From Ahrensia sp. (GTDB lineage Bacteria; Pseudomonadota; Alphaproteobacteria; Rhizobiales; Rhizobiaceae): a stretch of DNA of 64,000 bases. Numbering within the stretch: the first letter of the stretch is position 1; every line of letters begins with the position of its first letter. The position numbers and the translations under genes were made by a program. The stretch spans positions 1 through 64,000 of the forward strand of contig JAPPOQ010000041.1 in NCBI GenBank assembly GCA_028817895.1, in the 5' to 3' direction. Under the pieces are notes generated by a model. The model saw only the letters and a list, made by a program, of their open reading frames with translations, was not told the origin of the DNA and did no database searches. Positions 37,704 through 44,888 of the stretch are shown piece after piece.

Positions 37704-37744
37704 ACTGGCGTATGTTTCGACCTCCCCTCAAGGGGGAGGTTGGG
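37685..37744 (+). repeat. Right terminal inverted repeat of the DUF559 element
   Basis: 60 bp: GCACCCCCACCCGAA, then a small internal palindrome (ACATACTGGCGTATGT), then TTCGACCTCCCCTCAAGGGG and GAGGTTGGG. It contains the first codons of the DUF559 gene on the opposite strand. Confidence 0.75.
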
Positions 37745-37762
37745 TTTGGCCGCAACCGGAAC

Positions 37763-38092
37763 TCAAACCTCTCGCGCGTCGCGCTTCCAGATGTCCAGCG
37801 CATTGTCCCAATCCGGCACCACCTCGGCCTGATAGATCACCACCCTGCCCGTTGCGATCTGCGCGAAGACTTTCTCCGCCTCAAAATGCGCGCCACTTTT
37901 GGCGAAACCCTTCATAGCGGGGCCATCACGCCATGCCGTGATCGTGTGATAGACGCCATCAACCTTGCGCGTCGCCGCTGAAAGACAACCGTTGGACTTC
38001 TGCGCTTGTCCGAAACTGCGAGACGCATGCCAGACAAAACGCGGACAGTGCCATGGGGCCTTCAGATTGAGGCCGGTGACGACGATGATCAT
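37763..38092 (-). CDS. Small spheroidene-monooxygenase/DUF3291-like protein
   Basis: A 109-residue protein. FVWHASRSFGQAQKSNGCL, then KVDGVYHTITAWRD and GAHFEAEKVFAQIATG, resemble the dimeric alpha/beta-barrel monooxygenase-like proteins annotated as spheroidene monooxygenase or DUF3291. The chemistry is unknown and the assignment is by pattern only. It stands between the DUF559 element and the NYN gene. Confidence 0.6.
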   Translation of the reverse strand: MIIVVTGLNLKAPWHCPRFVWHASRSFGQAQKSNGCLSAATRKVDGVYHTITAWRDGPAMKGFAKSGAHFEAEKVFAQIATGRVVIYQAEVVPDWDNALDIWKRDAREV

Positions 38093-38147
38093 AAGTCGCT
38101 GGTGTGCAGACGATCTTCCGGCTTAGGAGCTTGACCGCTACTGCGAG

Positions 38148-38873
38148 TCAGATGTTATTCGCCTCGTCGATATCGCTCTGCACAGTCTGTTTTTTGCCCG
38201 GCTTTCCAAACCCGCTTCTTAAGCCATCAATGTGTTCAAACAATCCGGGCTTGACCGATTGCCACAAAGGATCGAGAACTACCTTGACCCCTTCACGCCT
38301 CGCGAGCTTCGCGGCGGGCACAAAGTCAGAATCGCCGGTCACCAAAATAATAGTGTCGACCTGGCGCTTGAGCGTCAGCGACGCGATATCGAGGCCTAAT
38401 CTCATGTCTACAGCTTTCTGGCGAAACCCTGGATAAAAATCATCGTCTGTCAGTTGGTCAAACTTCTTTTCGCGCTTGAGCAGTTGATTTTGCGATTTCT
38501 CGCGCAATATCCATGCGCGTTCGCGTTCCACGGTCCCAAGCCGAACCGCAAAATTTGCTCGTCTTCGCAGGCAATCAAATAGTTTCAACCGCAGCTGTGC
38601 TTCATCAGTTTTGGAGTAGTCGATTGCCTTCTTGCTGACGGGCTGATGGGCCCTTCGCACATACGGCATCGCATCGTAGAGAAAACAGCGATATAGTAAG
38701 GCGTATGCGGTCTCACCACCATGCAGCTTTTGCAGGTGTTCTAGGTGACTGTAGACCAGTTGCCCAATGGACTTGTCGATGGATATTGCATCGGTTGCAT
38801 CAATGTCGGGGCGCACGGTCGGAAGCCGTTTCAAGAAAAACCCGCCGTCTATCAATATCGCTGCTTTGGTCAT
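38148..38873 (-). CDS. NYN-domain (LabA/DUF88-like) putative ribonuclease
   Basis: A 241-residue protein of the NYN/LabA family (PIN-like fold). The N-terminal acidic motif is AAILIDGGFFLKRL, and the second is IILVTGDSDFVPAAKLARRE with paired Asp residues, followed by GVKVVLDPLW. Such proteins are predicted metal-dependent RNases. The ATG at 38873 lies only 8 bp after the T-run of a strong hairpin (38882-38946), with no clear ribosome site, so expression seems to depend on readthrough. Codon use is less GC-rich than in the flanking pyrimidine genes. Confidence 0.85.
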   Translation of the reverse strand: MTKAAILIDGGFFLKRLPTVRPDIDATDAISIDKSIGQLVYSHLEHLQKLHGGETAYALLYRCFLYDAMPYVRRAHQPVSKKAIDYSKTDEAQLRLKLFDCLRRRANFAVRLGTVERERAWILREKSQNQLLKREKKFDQLTDDDFYPGFRQKAVDMRLGLDIASLTLKRQVDTIILVTGDSDFVPAAKLARREGVKVVLDPLWQSVKPGLFEHIDGLRSGFGKPGKKQTVQSDIDEANNI

Positions 38874-38881
38874 CGCAACTC

Positions 38882-38946
38882 AAAAAAAAGCCCCAGGGTT
38901 CGGCCAGTCTCATGATCGCTAGGAGACTAACGTACTGCCGTGGGGC
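38882..38946 (-). ncRNA. Predicted structured RNA/attenuator in front of the NYN gene
   Basis: On the reverse strand three stacked helices form: GCCCCA/TGGGGC (38890-38895 with 38941-38946), CGGC/GCCG (38901-38904 with 38937-38940) and AGTCTC/GAGACT (38906-38911 with 38923-38928) around an 11-base loop. Eight T residues follow directly (38882-38889). It may be a short terminated RNA or an attenuator leader. I do not recognise a known family. Confidence 0.6.
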
Positions 38947-38956
38947 GGATAACCAA

Positions 38957-38984
38957 AATATAACGCATAATTATAAACATACAA
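38957..38984 (-). promoter_or_regulatory. AT-rich promoter for the structured RNA/NYN gene
   Basis: On the reverse strand TTGTAT (38979-38984) and TTATAT (38958-38963) are spaced by 15 bp (16 if the -10 is taken as TATATT). Transcription would begin near 38950, right at the hairpin. The AT-richness stands out from the GC-rich surroundings. Confidence 0.5.
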
Positions 38985-39011
38985 TGTGATTTTGAAACCT
39001 GCGCAAGCAGA

Positions 39012-40466
39012 TCAGACCCCCGTGGCTGGTATCCCCGTGCGTTCAACCGGTGTTGGATTGGTGAGTGCCTTCCAGCTTGAGAGGGCCTTGTTGACCGGGC
39101 CATTGGCGCCGCGTTTAACGAACTGGCCGTGGCCTTCTTTCGTTTTCACCGCGCCGTCTTCCACCGCGACCATGCCGCGCGTCAGCGTATAGCGCGGCAG
39201 GCCTTTGACCTTCTTGCTCTCAAACACATTGTAGTCGATCGCGCTTTGCTGGCTGTCGGCGGAGATCGTCTTTTCCTTGCTCGGGTCCCAGACCACGAGA
39301 TCAGCATCCGCTCCGACCAGCACGGCACCCTTCTTTGGATAGACATTCAGAATTTTCGCAATATTGGTGGACGTCACGGCTACAAACTCATTCGGCGTCA
39401 GGCGGCCCGTTTCCACACCATGGGTCCAAAGCATGGGCAGGCGATCTTCGAGGCCGCCAGTTCCGTTGGGAATCTTGGTGAAATCGCCAACGCCGGTGCG
39501 TTTCTGCTCGGTGGTGAAGGCGCAATGGTCCGTCGCGACCACCGAAAGCGAGCCGGATTGAAGGCCGGCCCAGAGCGAATCCTGATGCTGTTTATTGCGG
39601 AACGGGGGAGACATGACGCGGCGGGCGGCATGGTCCCAATCCTTGTTGAAATATTCGCTCTCATCCAGCGTTAGATGCTGGATCAGCGGTTCGCCCCAGA
39701 CCCGTTTGCCCTGCGCTCGCGCGCGGCGGATCGCTTCATGGCTTTCCTCACAGCTTGTATGCACCACATAGAGCGGCGCGCCGGACATATCGGCAATCAT
39801 GATGGCGCGGTTGGTCGCTTCGCCCTCAACCTGCGGCGGGCGCGAATAGGCATGCGCTTCCGGGCCATTGTTGCCCTCGGCGAGAAGTTTGGCGGAAAGC
39901 TCCGCAACCACATCGCCGTTTTCCGCATGGACCATGGGGATCGCGCCAAGCTCTGCGCAACGCTGGAACGAGGCGTAGAGCTCATCATCGTTCACCATCA
40001 GCGCGCCCTTATAGGCGAGGAAATGCTTGAACGTATTGATGCCCTTGTCGCGCACCACGGTCTCCATCTCGTTGAAAACCTGCTCGCCCCACCAGGTGAT
40101 CGCCATGTGGAAGGAATAATCACAGTTGGCGCGGGTGGATTTGTTGTCCCACATTTGCAGCGCTTCAAGCAGGCTTTGATTGGGCGCTGGCAGGCAGAAA
40201 TCCACCACCATCGTCGTGCCGCCCGCAAGTGCCGCTCGCGTGCCGGATTCAAAATCGTCCGACGAATAAGTGCCCATGAACGGCATTTCCAGATGCACAT
40301 GCGGGTCGATCCCGCCGGGCATGATGTAGCAATCCGTCGCGTCCAGTTCCGTGCCGCCGGAGAGATTGGGCCCGATGGCGGTGATGACGCCGCCCTCAAT
40401 CTGAACATCCGCCTTGTAGGTGAGATCAGCGGTGACGATGGTGCCGTTCTTGATGGTGGTGGTCAT
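39012..40466 (-). CDS. hydA: Dihydropyrimidinase
   Basis: A 484-residue cyclic amidohydrolase that opens 5,6-dihydrouracil or dihydrothymine to the N-carbamoyl-beta-amino acid. Metal ligands: HVHLEM (first two His), a lysine for carboxylation in FLAYKGALM, VVHTSCEE, and the final Asp in ATDHCAFT. It is step two of the reductive pyrimidine pathway with preTA. It is separated from the M20 hydrolase gene by the MazEF and nucleotidyltransferase modules. Confidence 0.95.
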   Translation of the reverse strand: MTTTIKNGTIVTADLTYKADVQIEGGVITAIGPNLSGGTELDATDCYIMPGGIDPHVHLEMPFMGTYSSDDFESGTRAALAGGTTMVVDFCLPAPNQSLLEALQMWDNKSTRANCDYSFHMAITWWGEQVFNEMETVVRDKGINTFKHFLAYKGALMVNDDELYASFQRCAELGAIPMVHAENGDVVAELSAKLLAEGNNGPEAHAYSRPPQVEGEATNRAIMIADMSGAPLYVVHTSCEESHEAIRRARAQGKRVWGEPLIQHLTLDESEYFNKDWDHAARRVMSPPFRNKQHQDSLWAGLQSGSLSVVATDHCAFTTEQKRTGVGDFTKIPNGTGGLEDRLPMLWTHGVETGRLTPNEFVAVTSTNIAKILNVYPKKGAVLVGADADLVVWDPSKEKTISADSQQSAIDYNVFESKKVKGLPRYTLTRGMVAVEDGAVKTKEGHGQFVKRGANGPVNKALSSWKALTNPTPVERTGIPATGV

Positions 40467-40478
40467 GGGGTGTGTTCC

Positions 40479-40814
40479 TTAGCGTTGCGGAGCATATAGA
40501 TCGAGATGCAGGGCAAGGGCAGAGTCGAGAAGGCTCATCTCCACCGCAGACAAGGCACCAAGTCTTTCACGAATTCGGGTCTTTCGAACGGTCTGCACCT
40601 TGTCTGCCTGAATTTTCGACACTTTTGCCAGCCCGTTCGATACAGTTGGTTGAACGTCGACCCGAACAAACATTCCGTCGACCAATTCGCTCGTCACAAG
40701 ACAAACTGTGACGCTGTCAACAAACGAGCTTTGGTCCGCCTGTACAACAATAGCTGGTCGAACTTTGCCAAAATCACCTTGAATGGCGACGAGCACCACA
40801 TCTCCGCGCTTCAT
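40479..40814 (-). CDS. MazF/PemK-family endoribonuclease toxin
   Basis: A 111-residue MazF-type toxin that would cleave mRNA. The start MKRGDVVLVAIQGDFGKVRPAIVV has the conserved Arg-Pro-Ala-(I/V)-(V/I) segment, preceded by the GDFGK loop; LAKVSKIQADKVQTV is the typical later strand. Its ATG shares one base with the stop of the antitoxin gene (TAATG). It ends 12 bp before hydA. Confidence 0.9.
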   Translation of the reverse strand: MKRGDVVLVAIQGDFGKVRPAIVVQADQSSFVDSVTVCLVTSELVDGMFVRVDVQPTVSNGLAKVSKIQADKVQTVRKTRIRERLGALSAVEMSLLDSALALHLDLYAPQR

Positions 40815-40993
40815 TAGCTGTAGTCTGGGTCCGGTTCCATCTCGTCAGCTACGGCATCGAGAATGTCATTCGTGCCGTCACGAGCGTCAATTTCGTTGAT
40901 CTGGCGACATTCTTCTTGAAAAGCTTCCATGTCTTCCTCCGCAATATACGGGCGAAGTGCGACCACCTTTTCAGTTCGAATTTTTGGTTCCAT
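40814..40993 (-). CDS. MazE-like antitoxin
   Basis: A 59-residue protein starting MEPKIRTEKVVALRPYIAEE and ending in an acidic tail (EMEPDPDYS). Short size, overlap with the MazF gene and acidic C-terminus fit the antitoxin that blocks the RNase. ATG at 40993 has GGAG eight bases upstream, favoured over an in-frame start at 41128. The DNA-binding half is not clearly of any fold. Confidence 0.75.
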   Translation of the reverse strand: MEPKIRTEKVVALRPYIAEEDMEAFQEECRQINEIDARDGTNDILDAVADEMEPDPDYS

Positions 40994-41160
40994 CTCAGCT
41001 CTCCTTCGCCGATCAATGTAGCGCAGTGTGTCTCCAGCTTCTAGTTTCGCTTCTGATTCCAAAGGTGGCACTTGGCTTGACCATAATGCAATCAGCGATC
41101 CGCGTATGTGCCCTTCTGATGAACTCAATGGTAAAATGATCGCATTCTACACGGCGACCG

Positions 41161-41463
41161 TCATTCGCATTCTTTCAGTTTTCTTTTGGGCATGGGTGGA
41201 GGTGGGGTGCGCCCCAACCTCAAGTTCCAGTAGTGCCAGGATCGTGCATCGATGACCCCAGGCGGCGCTTTGTCAAGCATGCGCATAAACTGCTCATCGC
41301 CGAGCTGAGCGCGAATGTGCTTCATGTCCTCGTGCGAAGCATAGCGACAGGCATAAGCGATAAACCGAGGCAGATTGGCGAGCGCAGTCTTGGGCGACTC
41401 AAACCAGATGATACGCCGCGCGATCTCGCCGTTCTTCTCGCTTTGATCCAGACTGGGTGTCAT
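41161..41463 (-). CDS. Partner protein of the AbiEii-like nucleotidyltransferase, 100 residues
   Basis: A 100-residue protein with RRIIWFESPKTALANLPRF, a helical middle (RYASHEDMKHIRAQLG), and DKAPPGVIDARSWHYWNLRL before a Pro/Lys tail. Its ATG overlaps the stop of the upstream nucleotidyltransferase gene (ATGA), so the two are translationally coupled. I have seen this layout beside AbiEii-type genes, but its function is unknown; antitoxin or adaptor is an inference. Confidence 0.7.
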   Translation of the reverse strand: MTPSLDQSEKNGEIARRIIWFESPKTALANLPRFIAYACRYASHEDMKHIRAQLGDEQFMRMLDKAPPGVIDARSWHYWNLRLGRTPPPPMPKRKLKECE

Positions 41464-42140
41464 GCCCCACTTTCGCCATGGCTTCGAATAGCGTCAAGCT
41501 CAGGAAGGTCATCGAGATCGGTTTTCGATACGGCATCAAGCAATCGGGTCTTCACCGACCTTGGCACAGTGTCCAAATCACCCTCCCCGAAATATGAGAG
41601 TGCCTTTAGGGTCAGTTGAGGGGTGAATTGCCTCCCATAGATTAACGCCGCTGAAGCAAGAGCATTGGACAAAGTGATCCCAGCACGGGCAATGAGCGCG
41701 TCGATATCGATATAGTCTTTAGCTTCCGCCCGCCTCTGCACAACGGCAGCTTTGGTGCCGGCTAGGTCTATCAATGCCGCAACCGACACTCCATCTGACG
41801 CCACCTTGTGTGGTTCCGAAATTTGCCCAAGCTTCGGCGTACCGAAAAATGAAACCTGGACCGGACCGCCTCGATCGACAAGTACGGTCAACGTATTGGG
41901 TTCCATCTGAAGAACCTGAGCACCAACCAGGAATGGAACGGTGCCCAACAAATGCTGCGGATCGATGGGACGAAACGCAAAGAAATCAAAATCAATCGAT
42001 TGGCGATGACCGAGCTGCAATGCGATGGCGGTACCGCCATAGAGAACAAAATCCTGGGGTATTTGCGAAAGCTCTGACCAAACCCGCCTCTGAGGTGCGG
42101 GCAGAATTTCAAGATGCAGAGTTAAGTCGCTCAATATCAC
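41460..42140 (-). CDS. AbiEii/AbiGii-type nucleotidyltransferase (putative toxin)
   Basis: A 226-residue DUF1814-like nucleotidyltransferase. The signature LYGGTAIALQLGHR, then QSIDFDFF, gives G35-G36, R46, S48 and acidic D50/D52 that bind metal. Homologues are toxins of type IV or AbiE-like systems that add nucleotides to tRNA or inhibit growth. GTG at 42140 with AAGG upstream lies 15 bp after the M20 hydrolase stop, so it may be expressed from the pyrimidine operon. Function is inferred from family. Confidence 0.82.
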   Translation of the reverse strand: MILSDLTLHLEILPAPQRRVWSELSQIPQDFVLYGGTAIALQLGHRQSIDFDFFAFRPIDPQHLLGTVPFLVGAQVLQMEPNTLTVLVDRGGPVQVSFFGTPKLGQISEPHKVASDGVSVAALIDLAGTKAAVVQRRAEAKDYIDIDALIARAGITLSNALASAALIYGRQFTPQLTLKALSYFGEGDLDTVPRSVKTRLLDAVSKTDLDDLPELDAIRSHGESGA

Positions 42141-42155
42141 TGGCCTTTGACCACT

Positions 42156-43421
42156 TCACCCCACAATCTCCGCGGCCTCAACCACTGCATGGAACAGCAC
42201 TTCTGCGCCCGCCGTGCTCCATTCCTTCGAGATGTCCTCCGCCTCATTGTGGCTCAGGCCGTCGACGCAGGGACACATGACCATCGCAGTCGGCGCGACG
42301 CGGTTGATCCAGCAGGCATCGTGACCGGCACCGGAGATGATGTCCATGTGAGAGTAGCCGAGACGCTCGGAGGCGTCACGGATGGACTGAACCAGCGTCT
42401 TGTCGAATTCCGGCGGGTCGAACTGGCCGACGATCTCATGTGAGAATTCCACACCGAGCGCTTCACACAGCCTTGGCGCCTCTTCTTCCAGCCGCGCGAC
42501 CATGGCATTCAGCCGGTCGAGCTCGTGACTGCGAAAGTCAATCGTGAAAACCACCTTGCCGGGAATGATGTTTCGGCTGTTGGGGTAGACATCGATATGG
42601 CCGATTGCGCCGACGGCATTGGGCGCATTGTCCATGGCGATCTCGTGCACGAGTTCGGTGATCTGTGCCAAGCCACGACCCGCATTCTTACGCATCGGCA
42701 TGGGGGTGGAGCCGGTGTGGCTTTCCTTGCCCGTCACCGTGCATTCGATCCAGCGCAGACCCTGCCCATGTGTGACAACGCCAATATCCTTGCCTTGCGC
42801 TTCGAGGATCGGGCCCTGCTCGATGTGCAGTTCGAGGAAGGCATGCATCTCGCGCGCGCCAACCTCTTCCTCACCCTTCCAGCCGATGCGCTCCAACTCG
42901 TCGCCGAAGCTTTTACCTTCGGCATCGGTCTTGGCATAGGCCCATTCCTGCGTGAACTGCTTGGCGAACACGCCGGATGCCATCATAGCAGGGGCAAAGC
43001 GCGTGCCTTCCTCGTTGGTCCAGTTGGTCACGACGATTGGATGCTTGGTCTTGATGTCCATGTCGTTGAGCGTGCGTACGATTTCGAGCCCGGCCAACAC
43101 GCCGAGTACGCCGTCATAACGTCCACCGGTCGGCTGCGTGTCGAGATGCGAGCCAACATAGACCGGCAGCGCGTCCGGGTCCGCTCCCTCTCGATGCATG
43201 AACATGGTGCCCATCTGGTCGACGCCCATGATCAGCCCGGCATCCTCGCACCATTTCTGGAAAAGTCTGCGACCCTCCGCATCTTCGTCCGTGACGGTTT
43301 GGCGATTGGAGCCACCGGCAATGCCGGGGCCGATCTTGGCCATGTCGTGGATGGTATCCCACAGCCGGTCGCCATTGATGCGCAGATTTTCGCCCGGTGC
43401 GGCGCTCTTTTGCTCCTGCAT
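42156..43421 (-). CDS. M20-family amidohydrolase (beta-ureidopropionase/N-carbamoylase type)
   Basis: A 421-residue zinc hydrolase of the HyuC/AllC/PydC family. Metal-binding motifs: VGSHLDTQPTGGRYDGVLG, TNEEGTRF and HIEQGPILE, with a Lys/His-rich dimerisation domain. In this context it should hydrolyse N-carbamoyl-beta-alanine (or the methyl form) to the beta-amino acid, CO2 and NH3, the third step of the pathway. Family members can also act on allantoate or N-carbamoyl-amino acids. ATG at 43421 chosen; it lies 10 bp after preA. Confidence 0.9.
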   Translation of the reverse strand: MQEQKSAAPGENLRINGDRLWDTIHDMAKIGPGIAGGSNRQTVTDEDAEGRRLFQKWCEDAGLIMGVDQMGTMFMHREGADPDALPVYVGSHLDTQPTGGRYDGVLGVLAGLEIVRTLNDMDIKTKHPIVVTNWTNEEGTRFAPAMMASGVFAKQFTQEWAYAKTDAEGKSFGDELERIGWKGEEEVGAREMHAFLELHIEQGPILEAQGKDIGVVTHGQGLRWIECTVTGKESHTGSTPMPMRKNAGRGLAQITELVHEIAMDNAPNAVGAIGHIDVYPNSRNIIPGKVVFTIDFRSHELDRLNAMVARLEEEAPRLCEALGVEFSHEIVGQFDPPEFDKTLVQSIRDASERLGYSHMDIISGAGHDACWINRVAPTAMVMCPCVDGLSHNEAEDISKEWSTAGAEVLFHAVVEAAEIVG

Positions 43422-43431
43422 GATCTGCCCC

Positions 43432-44742
43432 TTATTCGGCCGCGACGACGGATGGATTGTTGGGATGCTCCGTCCAATTGGCGTAGTCGTCCTGCACGGT
43501 CTTGCCGGTGCGCTCATCCACATCGCCAGCGGGCAGTTGCACCATTTCGATGCAGCCTTCGACAGGGCAGACATTCACGCAAAGATTGCAGCCAACACAT
43601 TCGGCGTCGATCACTTCGAAATGCCGCTTGCCGTCCACCATATTGGTGATGGCCTGGTGCGACGTGTCCTCACAGGCAATGTGGCATCGCCCGCATTTGA
43701 TGCAGGCGTCCTGATCGATGCGCGCTTTCGTGACATAGTTCAAATTGAGATATTGCCAGTCGGTCACATTGGGCGTTGCCCGTCCGACAATATCGTCGAG
43801 GCTCGCATGGCCCTTGGCCGCCATCCAGCCTTCCAGCCCGGCAATCATTTCCTGTACGATCTTGAAACCATAGGTCATCGCGGCGGTGCAGACCTGCACA
43901 TTGCCAGCGCCAAGCGCCATGAACTCGGCCGCATCGCGCCATGTTGTAATACCGCCGATGCCGGAGATGGGAAGGCCCGCCGTCTCGGCATCGCGTGCAA
44001 TCTCGGCCACCATGTTCAGCGCGATGGGCTTCACCGCCGGGCCGCAAAAGCCGCCATGCGAGCCTTTGCCGTCGATGGACGGTTCCGGCGAGAACGTGTC
44101 GAGATCGACAGAGGTGATTGAAGAGACGGTGTTGATCAGCGAGACCGCATCGGCACCGCCCACCTTGGCGGCGCGTGCCGGGTAGCGAATATCGGTAATA
44201 TTCGGTGTCAATTTCACGATCACCGGCATGCGCGTATGCGCCTTGCACCAGCGCGTCACCATCTCGATATATTCGGGAACCTGGCCCACAGCTGATCCCA
44301 TGCCGCGCTCGCTCATGCCATGCGGGCAGCCGAAATTCAGTTCAATCCCGTCCGCTTCGGTCTCTTCAACCAGAGGCAGAATGGCTTCCCAGGCTTCTTC
44401 CTCACAGGGTACCATGATGGATACGATCATGGCGCGGTCCGGCCAGTCGCGCTTCACCTCCTTGATTTCACGCAGGTTGAGGTGAAGGTCGCGATCGGTG
44501 ATCAGTTCAATATTGTTGAGGCCGAGCAGACGCCGGTCCGCCCCATAGATAGCGCCGTAGCGTGGGCCGTTCACATTGACGATGGGCGGCCCGTCTTCGC
44601 CCAGCGTTTTCCAGACAACGCCGCCCCAACCGGCCTCAAAGGCCCGCACCACATTGTACTTCTTGTCGGTGGGCGGCGCTGAGGCCAACCAGAAAGGGTT
44701 GGGCGATTTGATTCCGCAAAAGGTGTTTGTGATGTCTGGCAT
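43432..44742 (-). CDS. preA: Dihydropyrimidine dehydrogenase subunit PreA
   Basis: A 436-residue FMN and Fe-S subunit of the NAD-dependent dihydropyrimidine dehydrogenase. The FMN TIM-barrel includes ELNFGCPHGMSERGMG, and the C-terminus has two ferredoxin-like clusters (CIKCGRCHIAC and CVGCNLCVNVCP). With PreT it reduces uracil or thymine (or works in reverse). Normally preT and preA are adjacent; here a 371-residue gene on the other strand separates them. Confidence 0.95.
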   Translation of the reverse strand: MPDITNTFCGIKSPNPFWLASAPPTDKKYNVVRAFEAGWGGVVWKTLGEDGPPIVNVNGPRYGAIYGADRRLLGLNNIELITDRDLHLNLREIKEVKRDWPDRAMIVSIMVPCEEEAWEAILPLVEETEADGIELNFGCPHGMSERGMGSAVGQVPEYIEMVTRWCKAHTRMPVIVKLTPNITDIRYPARAAKVGGADAVSLINTVSSITSVDLDTFSPEPSIDGKGSHGGFCGPAVKPIALNMVAEIARDAETAGLPISGIGGITTWRDAAEFMALGAGNVQVCTAAMTYGFKIVQEMIAGLEGWMAAKGHASLDDIVGRATPNVTDWQYLNLNYVTKARIDQDACIKCGRCHIACEDTSHQAITNMVDGKRHFEVIDAECVGCNLCVNVCPVEGCIEMVQLPAGDVDERTGKTVQDDYANWTEHPNNPSVVAAE

Positions 44743-44888
44743 GGGTGCACGCCTTTATGGATGAGCCCGTTGAAACATCCACAAATCTTGTGCTTTTGCC
44801 GCGACGATGTCCAGTTGCCGCAACGGCTCTTGGCAGATCAGGTTATTCAATCTAAGGTTGCAATAAGGGGCTGTAGAGGAGAAGTCCA

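Larger units (their letters stand above)
37254..37744. mobile_element. 491-bp inverted-repeat element carrying a DUF559 nuclease gene
   Basis: Left terminal repeat 37254-37310 begins CCCAACCTCCCCCTTGAGGG and ends GGGTGGGGGTGC. Right terminal repeat 37685-37744 is its inverted copy, GCACCCCCACCCGAA, variable middle, TTCGACCTCCCCTCAAGGGG, ending GAGGTTGGG. Each end is itself a palindrome (CCTCCCC/GGGGAGG). The DUF559 gene fills the interior: its stop is 6 bp from the left repeat and its first codons lie inside the right one. A gene-less relative lies at 32799-32922. No target duplication could be confirmed by eye. Confidence 0.65.

Noticed and set aside
37613-37744. Right repeat as a simple terminator of the DUF3291-like gene
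   Set aside because: It does contain a GC palindrome, but without a T-run in the reverse direction. The inverted partner at the other side of the DUF559 gene is better explained by an element end.
42525-43649. A 374-codon forward frame opposite the M20 hydrolase gene
   Set aside because: Antisense shadow; the reverse-strand gene has all catalytic motifs.
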